Shown one piece after another: positions 7,808-17,712 of a stretch of DNA of 64,000 nt. A program made the position numbers and the translations under genes. Below the pieces are notes generated by a model. The model was given only the letters and a program-made list of their open reading frames with translations, did no database searches and was not told the origin of the DNA. The DNA lies in contig NZ_MKIN01000021.1 in assembly GCF_001938985.1 (NCBI RefSeq), forward strand, positions 496,001 through 560,000. The letters are read 5' to 3'. This DNA comes from Gillisella taibaishanensis. GTDB lineage: Bacteria; Pseudomonadota; Alphaproteobacteria; Rhizobiales; Rhizobiaceae. Each line of letters opens with the position of its first letter. The first letter of the stretch is position 1.

Positions 7808-8773
7808 ATGACCGAAATATCCCGCCGCCTGTTCGGCACTGCCGCCCTTGCCACACTCACATTGTCCCTCGTTGCCGGTGCGGCTCGCGTGCGGGCGGAA
7901 GGCCTGGGCACCTTGAAAATAGGCTATCAGAAGACCGGTCTTCCGGTCATTGCCCGCCAGCAAGGTGTGATCGAGGCGGCGCTGAAGCCGCAGGGAACCT
8001 CCGTATCCTGGGTGGAGTTTTCGGCCGGGCCGCCACTGGTCGAGGCCTTAAATGCGGGTTCGGTCCATGTCGGCTGGACTGGCGATGCGCCGCCGATCTT
8101 CGGTCAGTCCTCAGGTGCTGCCATCGTCTATGCCGCAGCCCTGCCGCCGAACGGCAAGGGCGAAGGCATCGTCGTCAAGAAGAGCTCCGGCATCAAAACG
8201 CTCGCGGATCTGAAGGGCCGTAAGCTGGCCGTCGGCAAGGGGACAAGCGCCCATAATCTCGTGGTCGTCGCATTGGAAAAGGCAGGTATCGGGTTTGACG
8301 CGATCACTCCCGTCTATCTCGCGCCGGCAGATGCAGCGGCAGCCTTCGCCAATGACAAGGTCGATGCATGGGCCGTATGGGACCCGTTCCTGGCCATTGC
8401 CGAAACCCGTTACGATCTGCTGACGCTGGCGCGCTCAAGCGAGGTGCTTGATGTGAAGACCTATTTCCTCGCCAACCGCGATTTCGCAGCTGCCCATCCT
8501 CAAGAACTGCAGGCTGTGCTGAAAGCACTGGGCACGGCTGCGGACTGGTCTGCCAGCCACCGTGAACAGCTGGCCGCTGCCCTGCATGAAGTAACGGGCG
8601 TGCCGCTTGAGGCCCAGACGCTCGCCGCCAACAGGGCCGAGTTCGGGATTTTCAAGATCACCGACGAGATCGTCGCGACCCAGCAGGAGACGGCAGACCG
8701 GTTCTACCGGCTCGGCCTGATCCCGAAGAAAATCAACATTCGCGACGCGGTGTGGACCCCGCCCACAAATTGA
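7808..8773 (+). CDS. ssuA: aliphatic sulfonate ABC importer, periplasmic binding protein SsuA
   Basis: This 321-residue binding protein starts MTEISRRLFGTAALATLTLS, a signal peptide with a twin-arginine-like pair, cleaved near VRA. SsuA-family blocks are clear: LKIGYQKTGLPVIARQQGVIEAAL, EFSAGPPLVEALNAGSVHVGWTGDAPPIF, RKLAVGKGTSAHNLV and VDAWAVWDPFLA. The start at 7808 is chosen because it gives the normal signal peptide, although an upstream ATG at 7793 is in frame. It is followed after 35 bp by ssuC and then ssuB, so this is the main sulfonate transport operon. It is paralogous to the divergent gene ending at 6396. Confidence 0.93.
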   Translation: MTEISRRLFGTAALATLTLSLVAGAARVRAEGLGTLKIGYQKTGLPVIARQQGVIEAALKPQGTSVSWVEFSAGPPLVEALNAGSVHVGWTGDAPPIFGQSSGAAIVYAAALPPNGKGEGIVVKKSSGIKTLADLKGRKLAVGKGTSAHNLVVVALEKAGIGFDAITPVYLAPADAAAAFANDKVDAWAVWDPFLAIAETRYDLLTLARSSEVLDVKTYFLANRDFAAAHPQELQAVLKALGTAADWSASHREQLAAALHEVTGVPLEAQTLAANRAEFGIFKITDEIVATQQETADRFYRLGLIPKKINIRDAVWTPPTN

Positions 8774-8808
8774 TTGCCGAAAGAAAAGCGAAAGCAGGGA
8801 GCTTCAGC

Positions 8809-9678
8809 ATGACAACAGCCCCGACAGGACGCAGTGCCCCGACATCACATGTCAATGCACCGATCAAGCCAGCGAATGGCGCACCTTCCAAAACCTGGAC
8901 CAAAATCTTGGCGCGGCTCGGCAGTGACAGCATCGGCTGGGCGCTGCCTGTGTTGATCCTGATTACATGGGAGGGCGCCTCGCGGGCCGGTTTGCTGCAG
9001 CAGAATGTATTGCCTGCGCCGTCTGCCGTAGCGGAAGCCTTCTGGCGCCTGACGCTCTCGGGCGAATTGCCGGCCAATATTGGCGTCAGCACGCTGCGGG
9101 CGCTGGCAGGCTTTGCCATTGGCGGCGGCATTGGTTTTGCACTCGGCCTGCTCAATGGCCTGTCTGGCCTGGCGCGCGGCATCACCGATACGACCTTGCA
9201 GATGATCCGCAATATTCCGCACCTCGCGCTCATTCCGCTGGTCATCCTGTGGTTCGGCATCGATGAGGAAGCCAAGCTGTTCCTGGTGGCGCTCGGCGTA
9301 TTCTTCCCAATCTATGTCAACACGCTGCTGGGCATCCAGGGTGTCGATCCGCAACTGGTTGAAATGGGCCGCCTCTACGGCATGAAACCCGCCCGGCTGT
9401 TTCGCAAGGTGATCCTGCCGGGCGCCCTACCCGCGATTTTCGCCGGCCTGCGCTACGGCCTTGGCATCATGTGGTTGACGCTAATCGTGGCCGAGACCAT
9501 CGCCGCGTCGTCCGGCCTCGGTTACATGGCGATGCAGGCCCGCGAATTCCTGCTGATCGACGTCGTCGTGCTGTCGATCCTGATCTATGCGCTGCTTGGC
9601 AAACTGGCCGACCTGCTCGCCCGTTTGCTGGAGCGCATCTTCCTTCAGTGGCATCCCGCCTTCCAGACCGCGAGGTAG
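8809..9678 (+). CDS. ssuC: aliphatic sulfonate ABC importer, permease SsuC
   Basis: This 289-residue inner-membrane permease has about six hydrophobic segments. The family coupling loop with the EAA motif reads [38 protein letters not shown]. The hallmark [14 protein letters not shown], at the start of the transmembrane region, is typical of SsuC/TauC. The ATG at 8809 has GCAGGGAG at good spacing and is preferred to the in-frame ATG at 8752 that would overlap ssuA. The N-terminal 50 residues are hydrophilic and rich in Thr/Pro, longer than in E. coli SsuC. It sits between ssuA and ssuB. Confidence 0.94.
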   Translation: MTTAPTGRSAPTSHVNAPIKPANGAPSKTWTKILARLGSDSIGWALPVLILITWEGASRAGLLQQNVLPAPSAVAEAFWRLTLSGELPANIGVSTLRALAGFAIGGGIGFALGLLNGLSGLARGITDTTLQMIRNIPHLALIPLVILWFGIDEEAKLFLVALGVFFPIYVNTLLGIQGVDPQLVEMGRLYGMKPARLFRKVILPGALPAIFAGLRYGLGIMWLTLIVAETIAASSGLGYMAMQAREFLLIDVVVLSILIYALLGKLADLLARLLERIFLQWHPAFQTAR

Positions 9679-9682
9679 ACCC

Positions 9683-10495
9683 ATGACCGTGACAACCCTG
9701 ACACGCCTTCGTCCCGTCCCTGCCGCTGAGCCGCTCACAGCCCGTGCAGAAGCCGTCGCGGCAGCGGAGCCGGCCTTTTCCTTCCGCAATGTCCGCAAGA
9801 CCTTCGGCTCGCAAACCGTTCTCGATGGCATCGATCTTGATGTCGCCGAAGGGGAGTTCCTGGCGATCATCGGCAAGAGCGGCTGCGGCAAGAGCACGCT
9901 GTTGCGGCTGTTAGCGGGGCTCGACAAGCCAAGCTCCGGGGAACTGGTGCATCATGGCGACAACGCGCATTCCGCGCGGGTCCGGATGATGTTTCAGGAG
10001 CCGCGACTGCTGCCCTGGGCGCGGGTGGACGACAATGTCGCTGTGGGCCTGACTGGTATTGCAGAAGGCAAGGCCGCACTGACAGCCGCCCGCGATTTGC
10101 TGGACGAAGTCGGCCTCGGCTCCCGCGCCCAGGAATGGCCCTCCGTTCTCTCAGGTGGGCAAAAGCAGCGTGTTGCCCTGGCGCGCGCCTTGGCGGCGCA
10201 TCCGCATATCCTGGCGCTCGACGAGCCGCTTGGCGCCCTTGATGCCCTCACCCGGATCGAAATGCAGCAATTGCTGGAGCGGATCTGGCAAAAACAGAAA
10301 TTCACTGCCGTCCTCGTGACTCACGACGTATCCGAGGCCGTGGCACTTGCCGACCGGATCGTCTTGATCGACGCTGGCCGGATCGCCTTGGACCTCAAGA
10401 TCACCCTGCCCCGGCCCAGACGGCAGGCTGCAGCCGAAAGCGCGCAGATTGAAGCGAAGATCCTGGACAAGCTGCTGGGCGGTTCGGCAGCGTAA
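9683..10495 (+). CDS. ssuB: aliphatic sulfonate ABC importer, ATPase SsuB
   Basis: This 270-residue ABC ATPase energises sulfonate import with SsuC. Visible motifs are Walker [10 protein letters not shown], a Q-loop [18 protein letters not shown], the signature [15 protein letters not shown], Walker [13 protein letters not shown] and the switch His in VTHDVSEAV. The RLLPW stretch after the Q-loop is typical of SsuB/TauB. The ATG at 9683 follows the ssuC stop by a few bases and has GAGGT ahead of it. An N-terminal extension of about 30 residues before the first strand is unusual but common in rhizobial relatives. Confidence 0.95.
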   Translation: MTVTTLTRLRPVPAAEPLTARAEAVAAAEPAFSFRNVRKTFGSQTVLDGIDLDVAEGEFLAIIGKSGCGKSTLLRLLAGLDKPSSGELVHHGDNAHSARVRMMFQEPRLLPWARVDDNVAVGLTGIAEGKAALTAARDLLDEVGLGSRAQEWPSVLSGGQKQRVALARALAAHPHILALDEPLGALDALTRIEMQQLLERIWQKQKFTAVLVTHDVSEAVALADRIVLIDAGRIALDLKITLPRPRRQAAAESAQIEAKILDKLLGGSAA

Positions 10496-10511
10496 GCGGT
10501 GCAAAGAAAAG

Positions 10512-10540
10512 ACCGCCGGAGCTGCATGGCTCCGGCAGTC
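10512..10540 (-). terminator. hairpin between convergent ssuB and FAD protein genes
   Basis: An 8-bp GC-rich stem, GCCGGAGC at 10515-10522 with 10529-10536, has a 6-base loop. On the minus strand it is followed by a T-rich stretch (GGTCTTTTCTTTG), so it probably ends the FAD protein transcript. Confidence 0.5.
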
Positions 10541-10558
10541 GGACGAGACAACTATGGC

Positions 10559-12034
10559 TTATGATGGAGTTTTGACTGCGTTTTGCCTGACAGCTAAGGC
10601 CTCGGCTACTCCGCTTGCCACCAGTTCCGCCTGACGGGCAACCTCGGGAACGCCCATCAATTCGCCGAAGGTACCACGCGCCAATGGACCGGCGATGAAC
10701 AGATCGTCCTGCGGCAGTCCGTCGATGCCGGTGGCGCGGCCGGCCGTGTCGCAGGCAATGCCAAGCCCATAGGCATCGGCCTGAAGATGGCCAGTGCTCT
10801 CGAGCGACAGATACATCGACTGGGATTTCAGCACGCTCGCATGATCCGGCCCAGTCGCCAGCACGACCCAGTCAAACGGCTTGCGCTCGACAAGGCCCTT
10901 ATCTGCCGAGACGAGATCAACCGCGATCGTCTGGATGCCGCGCTCGATCTTGATCAATCTGCCACAGGAGAGTGTCAGGCTGCCATCTGCAAGACGCTGT
11001 TGCCAGACAGCTTCAGCTTGCGGCGGTAGACGGTAGCGATGTACATCCCATAACCGGCGGGCGTGGCGCAGGAAGCGCTTTCGCTCTGTTTCGCTCAGCC
11101 GCGTCCAGAGGGTCAGGCCCTGCTTGCGTAAGGCGTCCGTCACCGCATGCCACGTTACACCTTGGCTCTGCGCATCAGCGATGGTTCGGCGTACGGCGGC
11201 GAGCAGCTTTCTGGCGCTGCTACACTCTTCATCGCTGAAACAGCAAGAAAAGCTTTGTGGTGCGAGATGATGACCCTTCGAGGCCATGCCGCGCCGGGAA
11301 AAGGCTGTGATCTCGCCGCAATGACCGCGCGCGCTTAAGGATGCGACGATATCGGCTGCCGTCAGCCCCGTTCCGACCACCAGAACCCGATCTTGATCGC
11401 GAATGCTCGACAGGGCCGCGCCCGCAGCCGGATTGGTGATGAAGCGTGGATGCCCCTGGAGCGCAGACTGCAGCGCCCGGGGCGCCTTCGGTGCGGGATG
11501 GGTTGCGGCTATGACCAGAAAATCGGCTTCCACCCAGGCGCCGAGGTTGCCGGTCAACAACCAACGCCCGCCGACCTTGGTTACGGTCTCTACCGTTTCG
11601 CGGATATGGCGGATGGCGCCATCTGCGAGATAAGGCGCCATGCGATCTGCCATGAACCGACCGAAGGCTTCACGTCGCGCAAAAATTTGCGGCGCCCCGA
11701 CAATGTCCCCGTCAACGACGCTGTCTGGATCTTCAGTGAGACATGATGTCGTCTTTAGCCAATCAGCGAAGGCCGAGGGTTCGTCGGGAATGGCAATCAT
11801 TCTGCTTGCCTCGACATTCAGGCGAAGCGATGGATCCTGCGTGTCATAGGCGAGACCCGCACCAAGTGTTTCTCTCGGCTCGAAAACGAGGATCTGGAGA
11901 TCCTTGATGCCGCTTTCAGCCAGGAACCGTGCCACCGATGCGCCGGCAAAACCACCGCCGACGATTGCTAATGTTTGCTGTGCAGTTGGCCCCGGCCTGA
12001 CTGCCTTGGACATTTTCGACAAAAACTGGAGCAT
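10559..12034 (-). CDS. FAD/NAD(P)-binding protein (NAD_binding_9 family)
   Basis: This 491-residue flavoprotein-like protein starts MLQFLSKMSKAVRPGP. It has an N-terminal FAD-type Rossmann motif (LAIVGGGFAGASVARFL) and the family segment FEPRETLGAGLAYDTQDPSLRLNVEASRM. A second dinucleotide motif, VLVVGTGLTAADIVASL, lies in the middle. Proteins of this family occur beside sulfonate and iron uptake genes, but their reaction is not established. The ATG at 12034 is chosen because GGAGG precedes it; longer starts up to 12160 lack one. It converges on ssuB, and its upstream region holds a TAGACTA element like those of the ssu genes, which hints at co-regulation. Confidence 0.82.
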   Translation of the reverse strand: MLQFLSKMSKAVRPGPTAQQTLAIVGGGFAGASVARFLAESGIKDLQILVFEPRETLGAGLAYDTQDPSLRLNVEASRMIAIPDEPSAFADWLKTTSCLTEDPDSVVDGDIVGAPQIFARREAFGRFMADRMAPYLADGAIRHIRETVETVTKVGGRWLLTGNLGAWVEADFLVIAATHPAPKAPRALQSALQGHPRFITNPAAGAALSSIRDQDRVLVVGTGLTAADIVASLSARGHCGEITAFSRRGMASKGHHLAPQSFSCCFSDEECSSARKLLAAVRRTIADAQSQGVTWHAVTDALRKQGLTLWTRLSETERKRFLRHARRLWDVHRYRLPPQAEAVWQQRLADGSLTLSCGRLIKIERGIQTIAVDLVSADKGLVERKPFDWVVLATGPDHASVLKSQSMYLSLESTGHLQADAYGLGIACDTAGRATGIDGLPQDDLFIAGPLARGTFGELMGVPEVARQAELVASGVAEALAVRQNAVKTPS

Positions 12035-12182
12035 GCTAACCTCCATCAAACGGCCTTTGGGAATGCCAACCAGGCATACCCATCCGTGCCTGTTATCATC
12101 CCTATCCGTTGTCGCGCGGCTGCTGTGCCGGGCGTCTGTCGTGGCTGTCCTCCCAGCCAATCCATATACACTATAAAATAAC

Positions 12183-12189
12183 TAGACTA
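12183..12189. promoter_or_regulatory. TAGACTA element upstream of the FAD protein gene
   Basis: The heptamer TAGACTA recurs here, about 150 bp before the FAD protein start. It matches the core of the elements before both ssuA-type genes and the flavin reductase gene. A 7-bp match alone is weak; the shared genomic setting is the argument. Confidence 0.3.
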
Positions 12190-12320
12190 ATAAGGAAAGC
12201 GATTTCACCCGTTAAATCCGGGGCGCCTGTTACCAGCTTTGATCGAAAGACCGTATTTCCAGATTGATGTAACCTGGAAGGTCAGGTCCGCCGCGAATAC
12301 GAGCAGACCTGACCGGGAAT

Positions 12321-12752
12321 TTATCCGAACGAAACGCTCAGGCTAATCGGCACCGCAGACAGCGCCTTAGACACCGGGCAGCCGGCTTTGGCCTTGTTGG
12401 CGATCTCGGTAAACTTCGCTTCGTCAGCGCCGGGAACCTTGCCCTTCAGGACCAGCTCGATGCCGGTGATGGCAAAGCCGTCGCTGACTTTTTCCAGGGT
12501 CACATTGGCCTTGGTGTCCAGGCTTTCGGCCGTCAGGCCAGCTTCACCAAGCATCATGGACAGTGCCATTGTAAAGCAAGCCGCATGGGCAGCACCGATC
12601 AGCTCTTCTGGATTGCTTCCGGTCACGCCTTCGAAGCGGGTGTTGAAGCCATAAGGGTGATCCTTCAACGCGCCGCTTTGGGTGGAAATCTGGCCTTTGC
12701 CATCCTTCAATCCACCGGTCCAATGGGCCGAACCATGCTTTTCGATCTTCAT
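12321..12752 (-). CDS. osmC: OsmC-family peroxiredoxin
   Basis: The 143-residue protein is an OsmC-type thiol peroxidase that reduces organic hydroperoxides in the cytoplasm. The start MKIEKHGSAHWTGGLKDGKGQI and the two redox cysteines, C59 in AAHAACFTMAL and C125 in KAGCPVSKAL, match the OsmC subgroup rather than Ohr. The ATG at 12752 has AGGAG at 7 bp, so the 11 upstream residues are not used. It stands alone between the sulfur block and the trehalose genes. OsmC and trehalose synthesis are both typical stress functions, so shared stress control is possible. Confidence 0.93.
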   Translation of the reverse strand: MKIEKHGSAHWTGGLKDGKGQISTQSGALKDHPYGFNTRFEGVTGSNPEELIGAAHAACFTMALSMMLGEAGLTAESLDTKANVTLEKVSDGFAITGIELVLKGKVPGADEAKFTEIANKAKAGCPVSKALSAVPISLSVSFG

Positions 12753-12941
12753 AAATTTCTCCTTGGATCGGATGCAAACCGACATGCACGCCGGAAGCGA
12801 GAGGTTCGCATCGTGTTGATCTCGAAACTCCGGAGCGGCATCCGCTCCGGGTCATCGAGTTAACCCTCCGACGCCCGTTCGGTTCCGAAATGCGCCGATG
12901 GCAGAAGCGGGTGAGCGATACATTGGCCCACCCGACGCTTT

Positions 12942-15416
12942 TTAATGCTGGCTCTCAACAGCAAGCGACGGAGAAACCAGAAGCCCAACGTCCTGCCCCT
13001 GGAGGAGGTCGGAAACCTTGACGGAGCCTGGGGCGAAAGACCGGCCTGACTGGAGATCCTGCCATGGTCCACTCATCGAATCCGGCATGACAAGCGCTGT
13101 ATCCTTCCAGATATCAAGGGCATCCCCCTCATGGCGACCGGCCGCGGCAGCCGTCAGACGCGGGACGATGGTCAACACCTGCTCTTCACCATGCACCCGG
13201 GCAAATGCCAGAACATGGTCGCGCCCCGGCCCGGTGACATCAATCGGACGGTAATCCCCCTCGTCAAACAACGCCCGATGCCGCGCCCGCAAAGCGAGTC
13301 CCTTACGGATCAACTCTTGTTTGCGTGCGGCAAGCGAGTGTCCGCCATGCGTTGCTGCCAGCGCCGCGTAATCGACCGTGCGGCGATTATCGGGATCGAC
13401 CAAACTGTCCTCGACACCTTCAGCGCCCTGATAGATGTCAGGCACACCGGGTGCGGTCAGCTTGATCAATGTCTGCGAAAGGCTATTGCGGGCGCCTGCA
13501 GCGATGAAGGGTTGCAGCACCCGGTCGAAATCCTCGACGAAGCCCTGGTTGTCGGGCGAGACCAGCCATTCGGCATAGGCACGCACCACCTGCTCATAAG
13601 CTTCGTTCGGCTCAGCCCAATCCGTGCGCAGCTTGGCTTCCCGCAGCGCCTTTTCCGTATAGGCGAGGAACCTGTCTTTCAGGCTGGCAAGCGCCGATTG
13701 CTCAAAGTTAACCGGCCAGATGCCGGCCAGCGATTGGTACAGCATCCACTCGATATTCGCCTCCGGCGCTGGTCCATCCGGCAGTTGCGCGACGTGATCG
13801 CGGTTCATCTGACTCCAACGCTCGACAGCGAGGCACCAGTCTTCCGCTCTTTCCGACAGCGCGTAGAGCCGCGCCCTGGCATCCTCGCCACGTTTGGTAT
13901 CGTGCGTAGAGGTGGCGGTCAGCCCGTGTGGCTGGGTTTGAAGCCGCTCCCGCATGGCGGCGTGGAAAGCCTCGATGCCGCCGGCAGCCGTTGCCTCGAC
14001 ATGATCAGGCTCGCCACCGACCTCGTTTGCGGCAATCAGCCTGTTGTAGCGATAGAAGAGCGTATCTTCCAAAGCCTTGGCCATGACAGGACCGCTCAAC
14101 TGCTGGAACCTAGTGCGGAATTCGGCAGCCGCATTGCCATGGAAATCGCCGAGGATCAGTCGCTCGATCACAGCAAGAGCGCTTTCACCCATCAACCAGG
14201 TGCGGGCCTTGGCAACGGTCTGCGCCAAGATCACCCTGTCCTGTTCGCCAAGCCCTCCGCGATACCCGTAGGTGCGATAGACCGGAAAAGCGACCAGCAA
14301 TTCGTGCAGAGCTGTCCGCAGCTCGCTATCCGTCTCACCTGGCACGACAGACTGAGCGAGGGCGACGAGCCGGGATACCTCGCCCTTGAAATTGCGCTGG
14401 ACCATCCGGCTCTTCGCCTCACGCAGGCCCTTGCCGTAATCCGCCGCGACAGGATCTGCCTTCTGATAGTCTGCCTGCAGCCGCTCGATACCCTGACCGT
14501 CGATAAACAAATGGGAAAGCGCCGTGATGAATTCGTACCCCGTGGTGCCGGCCACCGGCCACTCCGGCGCAATCCTCTCGCTTGGCCCGAGGATTTTTTC
14601 GACGGTAATATGCACCTGCGGCCCGACCGCCTGACGCAATTGCTCAAGATAGCCGGCAGGATCGGCGAGACCATCGACATGGTCGATCCGCAGTCCCTGC
14701 ACCGCGCCCGAACGGACCAGCTCCAAGATCAAGCGGTGGCTGTCTTGGAACACGTCAGGCTTCTCCACACAGACGCCGACCAGGCCGGTGACTTCGAAGA
14801 AACGGCGATAGCTCAGGTTTTCCGAGGCCTCCTTCCAATACAGCAATTCCCAAGGCTGCTGCGTAAGCAGAGGCTCAATCGCATCGGTGGAACCCGGATG
14901 GGCCGTGCTCTGTGGGCTCAAAGGAATATGCGTGTCGAAATAAGCAAGACTGGATGTCTCGCCCCCCTCATCTGCAACGACCCGCAACTCGCCATCGGCA
15001 AGCGCTTGAGCCACAGGCTTTCCGAGGATCGGCAGAGTGAGCTTGCGGCTCCAGTCGATGTCGAAATGGCCGGCATAGGCGCTGGCACGGCCATGACGCA
15101 GAACATCGCGCCACCAGGTATTTTCGACTGATGCAGCCATATGGTTGGGGACGATATCGAGGATGAGGCCCAGCCCTGCCTGCTTCAGCGCGGCGGTCAG
15201 CCTGTCGAAGCCAGCGCGTCCGCCGATGGCGGGATCGATTTCATTGGCATCCGTAACGTCATAGCCATGGGTCGAGCCTTCCGTGGCCGTAAAGATCGGC
15301 GAGGCATAGAGATGACTGATGGAAAGCGATTTCAGGTGGGGAATGAGCGCGATGGCGCGGTCGAAGGTCATGCCGTTGCGAAACTGCAGCCGATAGGTCG
15401 CGGATGGGATGGTCAT
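12942..15416 (-). CDS. treY: malto-oligosyltrehalose synthase TreY
   Basis: This 824-residue GH13 enzyme converts the reducing-end alpha-1,4 link of maltodextrins to an alpha,alpha-1,1 link, the first step of the TreY/TreZ route to trehalose. It opens MTIPSATYRLQFRNGMTFDRAIALIPHLKSL, typical of TreY. The GH13 catalytic segments are present: LRIDHVDGLADP (nucleophile Asp), ITVEKILGPSE (acid/base Glu) and STHDTKRGEDARAR (stabilising Asp). Length matches the family. The ATG at 15416 is preferred; upstream codons to 15671 lie in the divergent promoter. It is divergent from treZ across 211 bp, so both are probably driven from one control region. No treX/glgX debranching gene is in the window. Confidence 0.95.
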   Translation of the reverse strand: MTIPSATYRLQFRNGMTFDRAIALIPHLKSLSISHLYASPIFTATEGSTHGYDVTDANEIDPAIGGRAGFDRLTAALKQAGLGLILDIVPNHMAASVENTWWRDVLRHGRASAYAGHFDIDWSRKLTLPILGKPVAQALADGELRVVADEGGETSSLAYFDTHIPLSPQSTAHPGSTDAIEPLLTQQPWELLYWKEASENLSYRRFFEVTGLVGVCVEKPDVFQDSHRLILELVRSGAVQGLRIDHVDGLADPAGYLEQLRQAVGPQVHITVEKILGPSERIAPEWPVAGTTGYEFITALSHLFIDGQGIERLQADYQKADPVAADYGKGLREAKSRMVQRNFKGEVSRLVALAQSVVPGETDSELRTALHELLVAFPVYRTYGYRGGLGEQDRVILAQTVAKARTWLMGESALAVIERLILGDFHGNAAAEFRTRFQQLSGPVMAKALEDTLFYRYNRLIAANEVGGEPDHVEATAAGGIEAFHAAMRERLQTQPHGLTATSTHDTKRGEDARARLYALSERAEDWCLAVERWSQMNRDHVAQLPDGPAPEANIEWMLYQSLAGIWPVNFEQSALASLKDRFLAYTEKALREAKLRTDWAEPNEAYEQVVRAYAEWLVSPDNQGFVEDFDRVLQPFIAAGARNSLSQTLIKLTAPGVPDIYQGAEGVEDSLVDPDNRRTVDYAALAATHGGHSLAARKQELIRKGLALRARHRALFDEGDYRPIDVTGPGRDHVLAFARVHGEEQVLTIVPRLTAAAAGRHEGDALDIWKDTALVMPDSMSGPWQDLQSGRSFAPGSVKVSDLLQGQDVGLLVSPSLAVESQH

Positions 15417-15627
15417 GCTGGCCCTCTTGATGATGTCCCCCAGTAACCCCGTCGGCGTGCTTCTGTTCCACTGACCTAAAACCCCGAACCATGCGGCACC
15501 GACTGAGACCACCGCTGTGCCGAATATCGCTGGAGGGGTGGAACAGCTACGCCATCCGCAAGTTAATGCAGCGGGTTTCGCCCGACGACACCATGGGCGG
15601 CCACAGCAGGGATGCCGAGGAGACATA

Positions 15628-17400
15628 ATGCAGGATTTTACATTCGGACCAATTCTGTCCGGCGACGGCACGACATTCAGGCTATGGGCACCGCTGCAAG
15701 ATCAGGTACGCCTCAAGATTGAGGGCCGAGAACCCGAAGCGATGGCTCGGGATGGTGACGGCTGGCACCGCGCCAAGGTTGAGGGCGCTGGCGTCGGCTG
15801 TCGTTACCAGTTCGTGCTGGGTGACGGACTAGCCGTGCCCGATCCGGCTTCCCGTTTTCAGCCCGACGATGTCCATGGACCAAGCGAGGTCATCGATCCC
15901 GCCTATGATTGGCAGACCAAGGAGTGGCGCGGTCGCCCCTGGGAAGAGATGGTGATCTACGAGTTCCATGTTGGCAGCTTTACGCCGGAGGGCAGTTTCA
16001 CGGCCATCATAGAGCGGCTGGATCATTTGAAGGAAACGGGCGTCACCGCGCTGCAACTGATGCCGATCGCTGATTTTCCCGGTCGCTGGAACTGGGGCTA
16101 TGACGGCGTACTGCCCTATGCGCCCGACAGCAGCTACGGCCGCCCGCAGGATCTGAAGCGCCTCGTGGATGAGGCGCATGCGCGCGGCCTCTCGGTGTTT
16201 CTCGACGTCGTCTACAATCACTTCGGCCCTGACGGCAATTATCTGCCAGCTTACGCGCCGATCTTTACGGAAAAGCACAAGACGCCCTGGGGTGCCGGCA
16301 TCAATTACGATGGCGACGGGGCTGATAACATCCGCGAATTCGTGGCTCAGAACGTCGTCTACTGGATCCGCGAGTTCCGGATCGACGGACTGCGTTTCGA
16401 TGCCGTACATGCCATCGAAGACGACCGCAAGCAGCACATCCTGCACGAGATCGCCAACCGCGCCCGCGCCGCTGCCCCGGATCGGACAATCCACCTGATC
16501 GTCGAGAATGAGGACAACAATAGCACGCTGCTTGCGCGCGACGACATTGGAACGCCTCTGCATTTCACCGCGCAGTGGAACGATGACCTCCACCACGTCC
16601 TGCATATCGCAGGCACCGGGGAAACCTTCGGCTATTACCAGGACTATGCCGAGGATACTGGCAAGCTCGGCCGGGCGCTGGCCGAAGGTTTTGTCTATCA
16701 GGGCGAGCACATGTCCTATCGGGGTTCCGAGCGTGGCACGCCCAGCGCCCAGCTTCCGCCAACGGCCTTCATCTCCTTCATCCAGAACCACGACCAGATC
16801 GGCAATCGTGCGATGGGGGACCGCATGGCGGCAGCGCAGCCGCAAGAGGCGCTGAATGCACTCGCGGCCGTCTATCTGCTCGCGCCGCAGATCCCCATGC
16901 TGTTCATGGGTGAGGAATGGGGTGCAAAGACGCCGTTTCCGTTCTTCTGCGACTTCAATGAGGAGTTGAACGAAGCCGTACGGCAGGGCCGTCGCAAGGA
17001 ACTGTCGCGCCTGCCCGGTTTTGATGCAGAAGATGCACCAGACCCGACAGCGAAAGCGACATTCGAAAGCGCCAAGCTATCCTGGCAGGTGGACACACAG
17101 GATCAAAACACGCTCGCATTCTACCGCGACCTCCTGACCCTGCGCCGGGACAGAATCGTGCCGCTGCTCAAGGGTTGCCGTGGCCATGTGGGGCGCTATT
17201 CGGTGAGCGGATCTGTTATTACCGTCGATTGGTCCTTACACGGCAAAGAATTGAGACTGATCGCGAATCTTTCCGCACAAGAGGGCGCGGCGTTGATAAG
17301 TCCGACCTCCCCCGAAGCAGAGATTATCTTGCAACTGGGCAAGGTCGCGGATGACAGCATTGGCGCATGGTCGCTTCAGTGGAGCTTGGGACCTGCTTGA
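15628..17400 (+). CDS. treZ: malto-oligosyltrehalose trehalohydrolase TreZ
   Basis: This 590-residue GH13 enzyme releases trehalose from maltooligosyltrehalose made by TreY. An N-terminal CBM48-like domain (FGPILSGDGTTFRLWAPLQDQVRLKI) precedes the catalytic barrel. The barrel carries GLRFDAVHAI (nucleophile Asp), HLIVENEDNNS (acid/base Glu) and FIQNHDQIGNRA (third Asp). The QNHDQIGNRA form is characteristic of TreZ. The ATG at 15628 has GAGGAGAC ahead of it; the frame extends upstream to 15517 but without a ribosome site. It is divergent from treY. Confidence 0.95.
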   Translation: MQDFTFGPILSGDGTTFRLWAPLQDQVRLKIEGREPEAMARDGDGWHRAKVEGAGVGCRYQFVLGDGLAVPDPASRFQPDDVHGPSEVIDPAYDWQTKEWRGRPWEEMVIYEFHVGSFTPEGSFTAIIERLDHLKETGVTALQLMPIADFPGRWNWGYDGVLPYAPDSSYGRPQDLKRLVDEAHARGLSVFLDVVYNHFGPDGNYLPAYAPIFTEKHKTPWGAGINYDGDGADNIREFVAQNVVYWIREFRIDGLRFDAVHAIEDDRKQHILHEIANRARAAAPDRTIHLIVENEDNNSTLLARDDIGTPLHFTAQWNDDLHHVLHIAGTGETFGYYQDYAEDTGKLGRALAEGFVYQGEHMSYRGSERGTPSAQLPPTAFISFIQNHDQIGNRAMGDRMAAAQPQEALNALAAVYLLAPQIPMLFMGEEWGAKTPFPFFCDFNEELNEAVRQGRRKELSRLPGFDAEDAPDPTAKATFESAKLSWQVDTQDQNTLAFYRDLLTLRRDRIVPLLKGCRGHVGRYSVSGSVITVDWSLHGKELRLIANLSAQEGAALISPTSPEAEIILQLGKVADDSIGAWSLQWSLGPA

Positions 17401-17712
17401 CGCTTAATCCCAACAATACACTCACCAGCAATACCATCGGAGGTCTTGACCCTGCCGATACGACTGCTAGTTAAGAATTGCTTTTGCCGGACCAGACATC
17501 GGTTCGGCAAAATGAACTTTGGTGCCGGGCCCCTCTGGCGAGAGTTTTACGGCGCTCTCGTGATGTCGGTACCGCCAGCAATTGCAGCCGGCGGATTTCA
17601 GAACAATGATACCCTCCTCCTTTCGTAACCCGTGGGATCTTTCTCCCATGGTCATGGTGCTCTTTTCAGCCCTCGGCATGCTGACCTCTCCCTCGAGTCA
17701 CGAGGTGGCGGC
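17401..17712. other. 312-bp gap between treZ and the DUF475 gene
   Basis: I see no convincing gene here. A 12-bp hairpin with one G-T pair (17482-17512) has no T tract on either strand, so it is not a clear terminator. A 60-codon frame at 17446 lacks a ribosome site and homology. TerC-like genes can carry yybP-ykoY manganese riboswitches, but I cannot find that motif. Confidence 0.5.

Noticed and set aside
8752..8808. upstream start of ssuC overlapping ssuA
   Set aside because: The ATG at 8809 has GCAGGGAG at proper spacing, while the ATG at 8752 has none.
13131..15131. 666-codon open frame on the plus strand
   Set aside because: It lies fully antisense to treY, shows no family similarity or ribosome site, and reflects GC-rich third-position bias of the real gene.
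17446..17628. small 60-codon gene after treZ
   Set aside because: No ribosome site, no similarity and overlap with a hairpin; best treated as non-coding.
17401..17712. possible yybP-ykoY manganese riboswitch before the TerC-like gene
   Set aside because: The conserved riboswitch core and paired stems could not be found; only an unrelated hairpin is present.
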